Source: Aerobium sp039839275 (lineage in GTDB: Bacteria > Pseudomonadota > Alphaproteobacteria > Rhizobiales > Rhizobiaceae). From it: 64,000 nt of DNA. The notes under the pieces are model-generated. The model was not told the origin of the DNA. It searched no databases and was given only the letters and a program-made list of their open reading frames with translations. This document shows positions 1-9,700 of the stretch, piece by piece (position 1 is the first letter of the stretch; each line of letters starts with the position of its first letter). The translations under genes and the position numbers were made by a program. The stretch lies in assembly GCF_039839275.1 (NCBI RefSeq), contig NZ_JBDOQP010000007.1, positions 1-64,000 on the forward strand, in the 5' to 3' direction.

Positions 1-1110
1 GTCGTCGGCGGCCTGGCTGACTTCGCTGGTGCCGGAGCGCATGCCGCCAATGGCGCCCGAGATCGTCGACATCGTCTCCTCGAGCTGGTCGGCGGTGCGG
101 TTGAAGTCGTCCTTCAGCTTCTGCGTCTTCGGAGCGAATGGCGCCGTGATGCGATAGGTCAGGTCGCCAGAAGCCAACGCCGACAGGCCATCGGCCAGCG
201 AGGAGATCGCAACATGGTCCTCCTCGGCGACACGGGCCTTCTCGCTCTCGTTGCGGGCCCGCTCGGCCTCGCTCAGCGAGCGCTCTTCCTCGGTCCGGCC
301 CTCAAGCCGCAGCTTCTCGATCGCGGCTTCCTTGAACACCAGCACAGCACGCGCCATCTCGCCGATCTCGTCCTTGCGCGACACAGCAGGAACCTCGACA
401 GAGTTCTCGCCAGACGCCAGACGGCCCATTACCGAGGTAAGGGCGCTGACAGGGCGAGCGATGCTTCGCGAGAGAAGGTAGCCCAGCACTATCGAGATCA
501 GGACGGCACCGAGAAGTCCCAGATACAGCACGGTTTCGGTCAATGCTTCCGCGGCATTGCGTATCGCCACCGCTTCCGCCACTTCGGCGCGTTCGTCAGC
601 CTGCATTGCGTCCATCGATTCCTCAATGGGAGCAATGAGTCCGTCTGCCTTGCCGCTCTGGCCTACGAGTTCGATTGCGCGAAAGCGGGTAATCGGATCG
701 CGCGCGAGAATCACGCCAGCATCGACGATCTCTGCCTGCCAAGCGCTCATTGCAGCTTGTGCGGCGTCGATCCGTGCGACCATCTCGGCCTCATTATCGT
801 GGCCGCGCTGCCATTCACGCAGGTTGTTGAGTTGTTCGTCGAACGCGGCTCGGTGGCTTGCCAGGCGCTCTATATAGTAAGCGTCGTTGCTCAGCAGAAA
901 TCCACGGAAGCTGTTCTCCTGCCGCGAGAGCCGGAACTGAGCGTTGGTGATCGTATCAATGGAGCGGCTCGCCGTGGCTTCGGCCTCGACTGCCTGTTCC
1001 AACCTTTGCAGGTTCCAGACCATCGTTGCACACATCAAGATGATGGTTGCAACGACCGCAAAAAAGGCAAGCCCGAGCTTGCGCGATATCGACAGATTTG
1101 AGAAGGACAC
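1..1110 (-). CDS. Methyl-accepting chemotaxis protein, 5' part (cut by window edge)
   Basis: This is the first ~370 residues of a chemoreceptor read leftwards off the window. It begins at a GTG (1108-1110) preceded by a GGGGGTCTC ribosome-binding stretch; the start is followed by a basic SRK segment and a first membrane helix (about residues 13-33). A mostly helical sensor region of ~150 residues follows, then a second membrane helix (about 190-212, ending in the HAMP-type SIARPV motif) and a HAMP linker with coiled-coil (about 212-300). A second HAMP-like segment leads into the start of the signalling domain (SGAIGGMRSGTSEV), where the window ends. The conserved signalling tip and methylation helices lie outside. 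Known role of the family: ligand sensing in the periplasm and control of CheA. The ligand cannot be told from sequence. The reading frame and architecture are clear, so the family call is firm. Confidence 0.88.
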   Translation of the reverse strand, partial: MSFSNLSISRKLGLAFFAVVATIILMCATMVWNLQRLEQAVEAEATASRSIDTITNAQFRLSRQENSFRGFLLSNDAYYIERLASHRAAFDEQLNNLREWQRGHDNEAEMVARIDAAQAAMSAWQAEIVDAGVILARDPITRFRAIELVGQSGKADGLIAPIEESMDAMQADERAEVAEAVAIRNAAEALTETVLYLGLLGAVLISIVLGYLLSRSIARPVSALTSVMGRLASGENSVEVPAVSRKDEIGEMARAVLVFKEAAIEKLRLEGRTEEERSLSEAERARNESEKARVAEEDHVAISSLADGLSALASGDLTYRITAPFAPKTQKLKDDFNRTADQLEETMSTISGAIGGMRSGTSEVSQAADD

Positions 1111-1356
1111 GCGAGACCCCCGTAATTCGTGTTCGTGCTCCGCCGAATCACCGGAGCGCCCCTCGCGCATCGTGATCAATGCGCTCCTAACACATCGTCT
1201 GACAAGATTAATAAGATGCTAATGGAAGCGATCGAAAGCCGCCAAAATTAGCTTTCCCTAACGTTATGAGGCGTCGTTTCGTAGCCGAATTGGTCCGTCT
1301 GCCGAAAGGCGGATCGACCGATTTGAACGGAAATAAGCGTTGCGGCGGGCGTTCGT

Positions 1357-4300
1357 TCAGCCCGCCATCGCCGCTTCCACCTCGGCCTTGACACGAAGTG
1401 CGGCTTGGTCCTTGACCGGTCCATATCCACGTATCTGCATCGGCAGCGACAGCAGTCGAGCCAGCTCGGAATGAGACTGCGCAGACAGACGCTCCAGCGC
1501 CATGTCGATAACCTTTTCGTACCAATCGATGAGGCCGCGTTCCATCCGGCGTTCGGCAGTGTAGCCGAACGGATCGAAGGCGGTGCCGCGCAGACGCTTC
1601 ATGCGGGCAAGCAGCCTTAACGGCATTCTTATCCATGGCCCGAAACTGCGCTTGAGGGGGCGGCCCCGCGCATCACGCGCTGCATTCAGGAACGGCGGCG
1701 CGAGGTGGTGGACGATGCGAAACTCGCCATCGAAGTCGCGCTTCAACGCCTCGGCGAATCCGGTCTCGCAATGCAGTCTCGCGACCTCGTATTCGTCCTT
1801 GTATGCCATAAGCTTGAAGAGAGACCGCGCGACCGCCGTTGTCACCTGCTCCGAGCCGCATGGGGCCTCGGCGGCGCGAACACGGTCCAAGACCATGCGG
1901 TAATGCGCGGCATAGGCCGCATCTTGGTAGTCGGTCAGGAACTCCGCCCGGCGAGCGATCAGATCGTCGAGGGTTTCGCCCTTGGGTTTCGCGGGCGCGA
2001 TAAGGTCGGCGAGGCGATCAGGCATCGCAGCCGCGATGCGACCGAGCAGGAAGGCGCGATTATTGGCTTCGGTGGCGACTCCGTTCAACTCGATTGCCTG
2101 GGCAAGTGCAGCCGCACCGACCGGAACAAGCCCCTGCTGCCAGGCAAAACCGAGCATCATCACATTGGCGAACACGCCGTCGCCCATCAGGCGCTCGGCC
2201 AATAGATTGGCGTCGACCGCGGCCAGATCCGCCGCGACGCCCCTGATGGCGGCAATCCGCTGGTCCACGGCGAGGTCGGCGTCACGCCTGCGCACGATGT
2301 CTCCGGTGGGCATCTTTGCGAGGTTGACCACCGCCTTCATGCCCGGCCGATAGCTGGCCGAGGCCTTGGGGGACGAAGAAACGACGACGTCGCAGCCGAT
2401 CAGGGCGTCGGCCGCGCCTTCGTCGATGCGCACCTGGTTGATCGCCTGCGGTGACGAGGCAATGCGCACGAATGACAGGACCGGCCCGAACTTCTGTGCG
2501 AAGCCGGTGAAATCGAGGACGGAAGACCCCTTGGCTTCCAGATGCGCCGCCATGGTGACCAGCGCGCCGATGGTGACGACGCCGGTGCCGCCGACCCCGG
2601 TGATCAGCAGATCGAACGGGCGGTCGAGCGCCGGCAGTTCGGGTTCTGGCAGGTTCGCCGACACTCCAGCCAGGTCAATTTCCACGCCGGATTTCCTGCG
2701 TCGCGTGGCCCCTTCGAGCGTGACGAAGCTCGGGCAGAAGCCGTTGATGCAGGAGAAGTCCTTGTTGCAGGACGACTGGTTGATGGCGCGCTTGGTGCCG
2801 AATTCAGTCTCGATGGGCTCGACCGACAGGCAGTTCGACTCCACCGAGCAATCGCCGCAGCCTTCGCAGACAAGGTCGTTGATGACGACGATCCTTTTCG
2901 GATCCTCCATCGTGCCGCGCTTGCGGCGCCGACGCTTCTCGGTGGCGCATGTCTGCTCGTAGATGAGCACGGAGACGCCCTTGACCTCACGCAATTCGCG
3001 CTGGACCGCGTCGAGATCACGCCTGCCGTGGATGGTGGTGCCGGCAGGGAAGTCGCGCACGGAGAATTTCTCCGGTGCGTCGCTGACGAGCGCAATGCGC
3101 TCCACGCCTTCCGCACGCACCTCATGGGCGATCGCTTGCACGGAGACCGGCCCGTCGACAGGCTGGCCGCCGGTCATCGCGACTGCGTCGTTATAAAGGA
3201 TCTTGTAGGTGATGTTGGCTTTTGCGGCGATCGCCTGCCGGATCGCCATCGATCCGGAATGATACCAGGTGCCCTCACCCAGGTTCTGGAAGATATGGCC
3301 CTTGCCTGTGAACAGCGAGGATGCCGCCCAGTTTACGCCTTCTCCGCCCATCTGGATCAGCGAGGTGGTTTCACGATCCATCCAGCTCGCCATGAAATGG
3401 CAGCCGATCCCGGCAAGCGCCTTGGAGCCTTCCGGAACCTTGGTCGACGTGTTGTGCGGACAACCGGAGCAGAAATAGGGCGTGCGGGTCGCGCCTTCTA
3501 CGCTGATCGAAATGGCTGGCGCGCCGCATATTTGGGCAGCGCGCTCGCCGAAGTCACGCCCCGGAAAAAGGCCGTCCAGCCGCTTTGCCACGATCGGTAA
3601 GAGCAGGCGCGGCGACAATTCGCCGGTCCATGGTACGAGACGTTCGCCGGCTTCGTCGCGCTTGCCCACCATACGCTTCGGCTTGTCGCCCGGCCAATCG
3701 TAGAAATATTCCTTGAACTGGCTTTCGATGATGCCGCGCTTTTCCTCGACGACGAGCACCTCTTCCTTGCCGCGCACGAAGTCGAGCGCGTCGCGGCGGG
3801 CAAGCGGCCACACCATGCCGACCTTGTAGATGTCGATGCCGAGTTCCCGGCATTCTGCTTCGCCGATGCCCAGCAGCCGCAGCGCCTCCATCAGGTCGAG
3901 ATGGCCCTTGCCGGTCGTCACGATGCCAAAGCGCGCATCCCGGACGTCGTAGATGTGACGGTCGATGGGATTGGCGTCGGCGAAGGCAAGAACGGCCTGC
4001 TTCTTGGCCTCCATGCGCTCTTCGATCTGCGGGCCCGGCAGGTCGGGCCAGCGATAGTGCAGACCGCCGGCCGGCCCGTCGAAGTCAGGCTCGTGGAAGG
4101 CGCGGTCCTGCTGGAGGTCGAAGGATGCGGCGGATTCCACGGTTTCGGAGACGGCCTTGAAGCCGACCCACATGCCGGAAAAGCGTGAAAGGGCGTAACC
4201 CCATTCGCCGAATGCGAGGTATTCGGACACGCTTGCCGGATTGAGGGTCGGCATGAACCAGGCCATGAAGGCGACGTCCGACTGATGTGGCATCGAGGAC

Positions 4301-4776
4301 GAGACGCAGCCATGGTCGTCGCCCGCGACCACCAGCACGCCGCCATGGGGCGACGAGCCATAGGCGTTGCCATGCTTGAGCGCGTCGCCGGCCCGGTCGA
4401 CACCGGGACCCTTGCCGTACCAAAGGGCGAACACGCCATCGACGGTGCGTTCCGGGTTCGTTTCCACCTGCTGCGACCCCAGAACAGCGGTTGCGGCGAG
4501 GTCCTCGTTCACCGCCGGCAGAAACTCGATCCCGGCTTCGGAGATGAGTCGCGTGTTCTTCCATAGTTCAAGGTCGACCCCACCAAGAGGAGACCCGCGA
4601 TAACCGGAGACGAAGCCGCCGGTGTTCAAACCGGCGGCGCGGTCCCTGCGTGACTGGTCGAGCGCGATACGGACCAGCGCCTGTGTGCCTGTCATGAAGA
4701 CCCGGCCGGATTGCTGCGCATAGCGATCGTCCAGGCGATAGCGGGACAGGTCCCGGCGCGGTTCGTGAGCGGTCAT
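1357..4776 (-). CDS. Indolepyruvate ferredoxin oxidoreductase, fused single-chain form
   Basis: A 1139-residue 2-oxoacid:ferredoxin oxidoreductase of the indolepyruvate type, which decarboxylates aryl-pyruvates (or related 2-oxoacids) to acyl-CoA and passes electrons to ferredoxin. It is one polypeptide: an N-terminal IorA-like half with a CSGCPHN motif near residue 435, a thiamine-diphosphate-binding region near 475-530 (GGEGVNWA, GEGTW), Fe-S cysteines near 632-690 (CEGCGDC and later C residues), then a nucleotide-like GVGGTGV motif near 722 opening the gamma (IorB-like) domain. The ATG at 4774-4776 has AAGGAGG upstream. It is divergent from an Lrp/AsnC regulator 142 bases away, a pairing that suggests amino-acid-responsive control. 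Long fused versions are known in aerobic proteobacteria; the true substrate here is not certain. Confidence 0.9.
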   Translation of the reverse strand: MTAHEPRRDLSRYRLDDRYAQQSGRVFMTGTQALVRIALDQSRRDRAAGLNTGGFVSGYRGSPLGGVDLELWKNTRLISEAGIEFLPAVNEDLAATAVLGSQQVETNPERTVDGVFALWYGKGPGVDRAGDALKHGNAYGSSPHGGVLVVAGDDHGCVSSSMPHQSDVAFMAWFMPTLNPASVSEYLAFGEWGYALSRFSGMWVGFKAVSETVESAASFDLQQDRAFHEPDFDGPAGGLHYRWPDLPGPQIEERMEAKKQAVLAFADANPIDRHIYDVRDARFGIVTTGKGHLDLMEALRLLGIGEAECRELGIDIYKVGMVWPLARRDALDFVRGKEEVLVVEEKRGIIESQFKEYFYDWPGDKPKRMVGKRDEAGERLVPWTGELSPRLLLPIVAKRLDGLFPGRDFGERAAQICGAPAISISVEGATRTPYFCSGCPHNTSTKVPEGSKALAGIGCHFMASWMDRETTSLIQMGGEGVNWAASSLFTGKGHIFQNLGEGTWYHSGSMAIRQAIAAKANITYKILYNDAVAMTGGQPVDGPVSVQAIAHEVRAEGVERIALVSDAPEKFSVRDFPAGTTIHGRRDLDAVQRELREVKGVSVLIYEQTCATEKRRRRKRGTMEDPKRIVVINDLVCEGCGDCSVESNCLSVEPIETEFGTKRAINQSSCNKDFSCINGFCPSFVTLEGATRRRKSGVEIDLAGVSANLPEPELPALDRPFDLLITGVGGTGVVTIGALVTMAAHLEAKGSSVLDFTGFAQKFGPVLSFVRIASSPQAINQVRIDEGAADALIGCDVVVSSSPKASASYRPGMKAVVNLAKMPTGDIVRRRDADLAVDQRIAAIRGVAADLAAVDANLLAERLMGDGVFANVMMLGFAWQQGLVPVGAAALAQAIELNGVATEANNRAFLLGRIAAAMPDRLADLIAPAKPKGETLDDLIARRAEFLTDYQDAAYAAHYRMVLDRVRAAEAPCGSEQVTTAVARSLFKLMAYKDEYEVARLHCETGFAEALKRDFDGEFRIVHHLAPPFLNAARDARGRPLKRSFGPWIRMPLRLLARMKRLRGTAFDPFGYTAERRMERGLIDWYEKVIDMALERLSAQSHSELARLLSLPMQIRGYGPVKDQAALRVKAEVEAAMAG

Positions 4777-4860
4777 GGGTGCCTCCTTGCGGTGCCTAGA
4801 GCAATTCTACTCCAGACGAAGCGGAAGAACTTTCCATTTTGACCCCAGTGTCGCCTGTAT

Positions 4861-4873
4861 GTGATAGGATCAC
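4861..4873. promoter_or_regulatory. Candidate Lrp/AsnC operator
   Basis: A GTGAT-AGG-ATCAC inverted repeat sits in the 142-base gap between the divergent oxidoreductase and Lrp-family genes, 46 bases before the regulator's start. Lrp/AsnC proteins bind short imperfect dyads in such places. The assignment is inferred from symmetry and position only. Confidence 0.3.
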
Positions 4874-4918
4874 CCAAACGATGCCAAAAAATGAAAGAAT
4901 TGACCGATGGAGGGCTAG

Positions 4919-5380
4919 GTGGAGAAACTAACGGAACAGGATCGGCGCCTTCTGGCCGCACTGCAGGCGAATGCGCGAATTTCGAACCAGGAACTGGCCG
5001 AAAAGGTGGGGATGTCGGCCTCCGCATGCTGGCGACGCGTGCGTGCGCTGGAACAGGCGGGCGCCATCCGGCGCTACGCCGCCATTCTTGACGGGCCAAG
5101 CGTTGGGCAAGCGTTCCATGCGGTGGTTCACGTCATGCTGGCGCGGCACGATCACAGCCATGTCGACACGTTCATCGCGGAGGTGCAACGTCGCCCCGAG
5201 GTGCTGGACTGCTTTGCGGTCACCGGCGAGGCCGATTACCATCTGCGGGTCACCTGCGAGGATCTCGACGCCTATAACCGATTCCTTGAAGGGTTTCTGT
5301 TTCGCCTGCCGGGCATCGCCAATGTGCGGACAAATCTCGTCTTGAAGACCATCAAGCAGGAGACGGCGCTGCCGCTGTGA
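4919..5380 (+). CDS. Lrp/AsnC family transcriptional regulator
   Basis: A 153-residue regulator with the full two-domain layout of the family: an N-terminal winged helix-turn-helix (residues about 4-60, with the usual D-x-x-L-L-x-x-L-Q start and a recognition helix in MSASACWRRVRAL) and a C-terminal RAM ligand-binding/oligomerisation domain (about 65-145). Start is GTG at 4919 with GGAGGG just upstream. It is divergent from the indolepyruvate ferredoxin oxidoreductase and most likely controls it in response to an aromatic or other amino acid; that link is inferred from the arrangement. No following gene is closely coupled: the next gene begins about 60-100 bases later. Confidence 0.92.
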   Translation: MEKLTEQDRRLLAALQANARISNQELAEKVGMSASACWRRVRALEQAGAIRRYAAILDGPSVGQAFHAVVHVMLARHDHSHVDTFIAEVQRRPEVLDCFAVTGEADYHLRVTCEDLDAYNRFLEGFLFRLPGIANVRTNLVLKTIKQETALPL

Positions 5381-5480
5381 GCGCGTTAAGCAGCGGTTCA
5401 CCAAGAATATTGGGGCTGGCGATCCGCGGACGGCTTGCATGCTAGAGCGTCTGCCACTCAACGGCAGGCGCTACGAAAAC

Positions 5481-6623
5481 ATGGCAATCGACCAGGCTTC
5501 ACTCTTCATCGCGACGGGGATCTGCTGCGCGGCGCTGGGGCTGACGATGCTGAGCGCCTGGGTTCACAACCGCGCAGATGACTTCCTCGCCGGCTGGACG
5601 CTGGGCATGCTGCTTCTGGGGGCAGGCGTGCTCCTCAATTACAGCTATCCGGCCGACCGGCTGGCGATCGTCGCCATGGCTTTCACGCTGGAGACCATCG
5701 GTTTCGTGGTCGTCTATCTCGCCGCTCGGCAATTTACTGGCCGCGCGGCGTCGCGCAGAACAGCACTGGCGCTGTTGGTCGCGGTTCCGCCCGTGACGGT
5801 GCCGATCGTATTCGGCTTCGACGGTATCGGCATCGCCGTCTACAATCTCGTCGCAGGTGCCTTTCTGGCCGCAACCGGGCTGCAATACTGGTCGGTGCGT
5901 GCAGAGGCTCGCTCGAGCATCACGGCCCTGACTGCGCTGTATGTGCTTACCGCACTCTCCTTTTTCGCCTGCGGCACGATCATGCTTCATGAAGGCAGTT
6001 GGGTGCTTCTGCGCCATCCGGACAATTGGGCCGAGAAGTTCAACGCGATCATGTGCATCATCGGCATCACCGGTATCGGGGCATTGTCGCTGGGGCTGAA
6101 CAACGCCCGCGCTGCACGCAGGCATCGCGACGAAGCGCGCACCGACGCGCTGACCGGCCTGCTCAATCGCCGCGCCCTCTTCGACGGGTTCTCACGGGCT
6201 CGGCTCGACCCCGGCCATGCCGTGATCGCCTTCGACCTCGATCATTTCAAGGCCATCAACGATCGCCATGGCCATGCAGCGGGCGACGAGGTGCTTCGCC
6301 GCTTTGCGATGGCCTTGTCCCAGAACCTGCGTGACGGCGACATGGCGGCGCGCACCGGTGGCGAGGAGTTCGTTCTGGTTCTGCACCACGCGTCGCATCA
6401 GGTGGCGACAAGCACCGCCGAGCGGATCCGTGCGATATTCGCCGACGATAAGGTTACAACCGCCGGGCACACGATCATCGCCACGGCAAGTGCCGGCGTG
6501 GCGTTCGTTTCAGGGCAAAGCGAGAGCTTCGAAGCAGTTCTGCATCGTGCCGACAAGTCGCTTTATCGCGCCAAGGATGGCGGTCGCAACAGGGTCGTCA
6601 CGCAGTTGCAGGCAGTGGCCTGA
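5481..6623 (+). CDS. Membrane-bound GGDEF diguanylate cyclase
   Basis: About 380 residues. The first ~210 form six or seven hydrophobic helices without a recognisable sensor family; the rest is a GGDEF domain that makes cyclic di-GMP from two GTP. The active-site signature is present as GGEEF. An inhibitory-site motif RxxD (RDGD) lies exactly five residues before it, so product feedback inhibition is expected. Substrate-site residues FDLDHFKAIND are also intact, so the enzyme should be active. The chosen ATG (5481) opens a hydrophobic helix soon after; an in-frame ATG at 5439 would add 14 residues, and neither has a strong ribosome-binding site. No partner gene identifies its signal. Confidence 0.88.
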   Translation: MAIDQASLFIATGICCAALGLTMLSAWVHNRADDFLAGWTLGMLLLGAGVLLNYSYPADRLAIVAMAFTLETIGFVVVYLAARQFTGRAASRRTALALLVAVPPVTVPIVFGFDGIGIAVYNLVAGAFLAATGLQYWSVRAEARSSITALTALYVLTALSFFACGTIMLHEGSWVLLRHPDNWAEKFNAIMCIIGITGIGALSLGLNNARAARRHRDEARTDALTGLLNRRALFDGFSRARLDPGHAVIAFDLDHFKAINDRHGHAAGDEVLRRFAMALSQNLRDGDMAARTGGEEFVLVLHHASHQVATSTAERIRAIFADDKVTTAGHTIIATASAGVAFVSGQSESFEAVLHRADKSLYRAKDGGRNRVVTQLQAVA

Positions 6624-7451
6624 CTATCCGACGAAGGCGCGCTCGACGACGAATTCGGCGGGCTTGTTGTTGGAGCCTTCCACCAACCCAAAGCCTTCGA
6701 CAAGCGCCTTCACGTCGCGGATCATGTCCATCGAACCGCAGATCATCACCCGATCGACCGCGGGATCGAAGGGCTCGACGCCGAGATCGGAAAACAGCGC
6801 GCGGTTCTCGATCAGCGTCGTGATCCGCCCCATGCGTGGGTGGTCCTCGCGCGTCGTCGTCGCGTGATGGCGAAAGCGTCCATCGACCAGTTCACCGATC
6901 AGCGGGTCTTCGATCAAGCCCTTGGCAAGGTCGTTGCCATAGACGAGTTCGCCGACGTCGCGGCAGGTGTGCGTGAGGAAGACCTGCTCGAACTTCTCGT
7001 ATGTTTCCGGATCGCGCATCAGACTGGCAAACGGGGCGATCCCGGTGCCGGTGGAAATCATCCACAGGCGCTTGGCCGGGGTGAGGGCGTCGAGGACCAG
7101 CGTACCTGTGGACTTCTGGCGCATCAGCACGGTGTCGCCGGGCTGGATCTTCTGCAGGTGCTGCGTCAGCGGGCCGTCCGGAACCTTGATCGAATAGAAT
7201 TCGATTTCCTCGTCCCAGGCGGGGCTGGCGATCGAGTAGGCGCGGAATACCGGCTTTTCCGCGTTTGGCAGACCGATCATGACGAATTCGCCCGAGCGGA
7301 AGCGGAAGCTCTGCGGCCGGGTGATGCGGAAGGAGAACAACCGGTCGGTATAATGCTTCACCGAGACCACGCGCTCTGCGTGAACGCCTGCGGGGATCGG
7401 AAATTCGGTGGGCCGTGCGAGGCTGGTGTCCGGGTGCGCGGCTGTGTTCAT
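6624..7451 (-). CDS. fpr: Ferredoxin--NADP(+) reductase
   Basis: A 275-residue FAD enzyme moving electrons between NADPH and ferredoxin/flavodoxin. It has the FAD-binding barrel with RAYSIAS (the RxYS motif), the NADP domain with STGTGIAPF, and the bacterial subclass ending VERAFVG that caps the flavin. The ATG at 7449-7451 is preserved in a good context (GGCAGGA upstream); an in-frame extension upstream to 7556 is possible but would add unusual residues. It is divergent from hyuA. A [Fe-S] ferredoxin (fdxA) and a ferredoxin-dependent oxidoreductase occur elsewhere in the window, but there is no operon link. Confidence 0.92.
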   Translation of the reverse strand: MNTAAHPDTSLARPTEFPIPAGVHAERVVSVKHYTDRLFSFRITRPQSFRFRSGEFVMIGLPNAEKPVFRAYSIASPAWDEEIEFYSIKVPDGPLTQHLQKIQPGDTVLMRQKSTGTLVLDALTPAKRLWMISTGTGIAPFASLMRDPETYEKFEQVFLTHTCRDVGELVYGNDLAKGLIEDPLIGELVDGRFRHHATTTREDHPRMGRITTLIENRALFSDLGVEPFDPAVDRVMICGSMDMIRDVKALVEGFGLVEGSNNKPAEFVVERAFVG

Positions 7452-7545
7452 TCCTGCCGTCCTGTCGATTGATACTGTGGCTGGGAGCCGTATCGCGAAA
7501 CATGTCGCAGCGAGGGCAAGGGTCGATGCTTGCCACTGAAGTTTA

Positions 7546-7557
7546 TTAGTATACAAA
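7546..7557. promoter_or_regulatory. GTATAC-centred dyad, possible GntR-type operator
   Basis: In the AT-rich part of the fpr-hyuA gap there is a near-palindrome TTAGTATACAAA, symmetric at 10 of 12 positions. FadR/GntR-family regulators often bind TnGTATACnA-like dyads. No regulator of that kind is adjacent (the nearest GntR gene is 7.5 kb away), so the assignment is weak. Confidence 0.22.
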
Positions 7558-7639
7558 TGAATAATGCGTCAAGATCAGGGCATGGTCGGGTGTTCCAAAT
7601 TGTACGTGCAGGGCAGGTTGTTCATTCCGGATTCGTGCG

Positions 7640-9700
7640 ATGAATGAGAAAACGACAGCCCGTGGCACTGTCGTCGGCATCGATGTCGGTGGCACCTTCA
7701 CCGATTTGCTGCTTGTCGAGCAGGCCAGCGGCAAGGTCAGGGTCGCCAAGGTCCCCACGACGGTCGACAACCAGTCATATGGGGTCGTTGCCGCGCTGGA
7801 AAAGACCGGAGTGCCGATCGCCGACATCGACCTGATCGTCCATGGCACGACGACGACAACCAATGCCGTGCTGGAACGTCGTCTGGCCCGAACCGGCATG
7901 ATCACCACGGCCGGCTTTCGCGACGTGATCGAGCTCGGCCGGCGCACGCGTCCTCAACCATACGGCATGACCGGGGTTTTCGTGCCTGTCATCCCCCGCA
8001 ATCTCCGGCTCGAAGTCGCGGAAAGACTGGAAGCGTCGGGCGCCGTCCGCGTGCCGCTTGATGAGGACGGCGTGCGTGCCGCCGTGCGCCAGCTTCTGGA
8101 TGCGGGCTGCGAGTCCCTGGTCATCCATTTCCTGCATTCCTATGCCAATCCGGCGCACGAACTCCGCGCGGCCGAAATCGCGCGTTCTGTGTGGCCGAAC
8201 GAACACGTCACGACGGGTCATTCGCTTCTGTCGGAAGCGCGCGAATTCGAGCGCGGGGTGACGGCGGCGGTGAATGCCTCGGTCCAGCCCATTCTCAAGC
8301 GCTATGTCAGCCGGCTGGCGGACGAACTGCGCGATCGCGGTTACAGCCGCGACTTCCTCGTCATGAACGGCAATGGCGGCATGATCTCGGCGCGGTTCGT
8401 TGCCGACGAGGCGGCCAAGACAGTGATGTCGGGTCCTGCATCCGGCGTCATGGCCGCCGCCTACACGGCGCGCCGCGCGGGCATGCCCAACGTCGTCACC
8501 TACGACATGGGTGGCACCTCGACCGACGTCGCGCTGATCCGCAACGCCCAGCCCTCGGTCTCCAACGAGATCGAGATCGAATACGCGATGCCGATCCATG
8601 TGCCCATGGTGGATGTCCACACCGTCGGCGCCGGCGGCGGATCGATCGCCCGCGTCGACGAGGCCGGGCTCATCCGTGTCGGTCCGGAAAGCGCGGGCGC
8701 GACGCCGGGGCCGATCTGCTACGGCCGAGGCGGTACGCAGCCAACCATCTCCGACGCCAATCTCGTGCTGGGCAGGCTGAACCCAAGGAAGCTGCTCGCC
8801 GTCGACAGCCCGGTTTCGGTGGAGGCGGTCACCGGCATCTTCGCGGATCGGATCGGCAGGCCGGCAGGACTGGACGGCGTCGCCGCGGCGGGCGCGGTGC
8901 TGCGCCTCGGCAATCTCAAGATGGCGGGTGCCATCCGCATGGTATCCGTCGCCAAGGGTCATGATCCGCGCGACTTTGCGCTCTTCGCATTCGGCGGAGC
9001 GGGGCCGCTCCACGCATGCGCGCTGGCTCGGGAACTGTCGATCCCGCGTGTGCTCGTGCCTGCAAGGCCGGGCATCACCAATGCGCTGGGCTGCGTGGTC
9101 GCGGATCTGCGCCATGACTTCGTGCGCACCGTCAACAGGCCGGTCGCCTCACTCGACGAGGACCACGTCGCCGCGATCCTGCGGCAGCAGGCTGAAGATG
9201 GCCGCTCGCTGATCGACAAGGAAGCGATCCAGCCGGATTCGCTGCGCTTCGTCCACTCCGCCGACATGCAGTTCGTTGGCCAGACACATCTCATCAACGT
9301 GCCGCTTCCCGGCCCATCCATCGGACGCGACGCGTTGCAGGAGCTGTTCGACAAGGCCTACTACGCACGATTCAAGGTATCGCTGCCGGAGATCCGCGCC
9401 AATCTCGTCAATCTCAACACCTCGGTCATCGGCGTGCGGCCCGAGATCGACTTGTCGACCCTGATCGATCCCGCCGGCCGCGAAGAGACACTCGAGGCGG
9501 CACTGCTGGAAATGCGGCCGGTCTGGTTCGACGGGCAGTGGATCGATACGCCTGTCTACGCCCGCGAGAAACTTCCTCTCGACGCCGCCATCACCGGGCC
9601 AGCCATCCTCGAACAGCTCGACGCGACGACGGTGATCGAGCCGGGCGACCGGGCGACAGGCGACCACGAAGGCAACATCATCATCGAGGTGGGACGATGA
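7640..9700 (+). CDS. hyuA: Hydantoinase/oxoprolinase family protein, subunit A
   Basis: A 686-residue ATP-dependent amidohydrolase subunit. The N-terminus has the actin/ASKHA phosphate-binding loop (GIDVGGTFTDLLL, about residues 13-25), followed by the hydantoinase A N-terminal and main domains (HGTTTTTNAVLERR; MGGTSTDVAL near 290; GAGGGSIARVD near 335). Together with HyuB it hydrolyses a cyclic amide such as N-methylhydantoin, hydantoin or 5-oxoproline; acetone carboxylase-like enzymes share the fold, so the substrate cannot be fixed. The ATG is preceded by only a weak ribosome-binding site. Its TGA overlaps the hyuB ATG (ATGA), showing translational coupling and supporting a two-subunit enzyme. 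Confidence 0.9.
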   Translation: MNEKTTARGTVVGIDVGGTFTDLLLVEQASGKVRVAKVPTTVDNQSYGVVAALEKTGVPIADIDLIVHGTTTTTNAVLERRLARTGMITTAGFRDVIELGRRTRPQPYGMTGVFVPVIPRNLRLEVAERLEASGAVRVPLDEDGVRAAVRQLLDAGCESLVIHFLHSYANPAHELRAAEIARSVWPNEHVTTGHSLLSEAREFERGVTAAVNASVQPILKRYVSRLADELRDRGYSRDFLVMNGNGGMISARFVADEAAKTVMSGPASGVMAAAYTARRAGMPNVVTYDMGGTSTDVALIRNAQPSVSNEIEIEYAMPIHVPMVDVHTVGAGGGSIARVDEAGLIRVGPESAGATPGPICYGRGGTQPTISDANLVLGRLNPRKLLAVDSPVSVEAVTGIFADRIGRPAGLDGVAAAGAVLRLGNLKMAGAIRMVSVAKGHDPRDFALFAFGGAGPLHACALARELSIPRVLVPARPGITNALGCVVADLRHDFVRTVNRPVASLDEDHVAAILRQQAEDGRSLIDKEAIQPDSLRFVHSADMQFVGQTHLINVPLPGPSIGRDALQELFDKAYYARFKVSLPEIRANLVNLNTSVIGVRPEIDLSTLIDPAGREETLEAALLEMRPVWFDGQWIDTPVYAREKLPLDAAITGPAILEQLDATTVIEPGDRATGDHEGNIIIEVGR

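Noticed and set aside
7775..9115. 446-codon - strand frame across hyuA
   Set aside because: Antisense shadow of hyuA without domain features.
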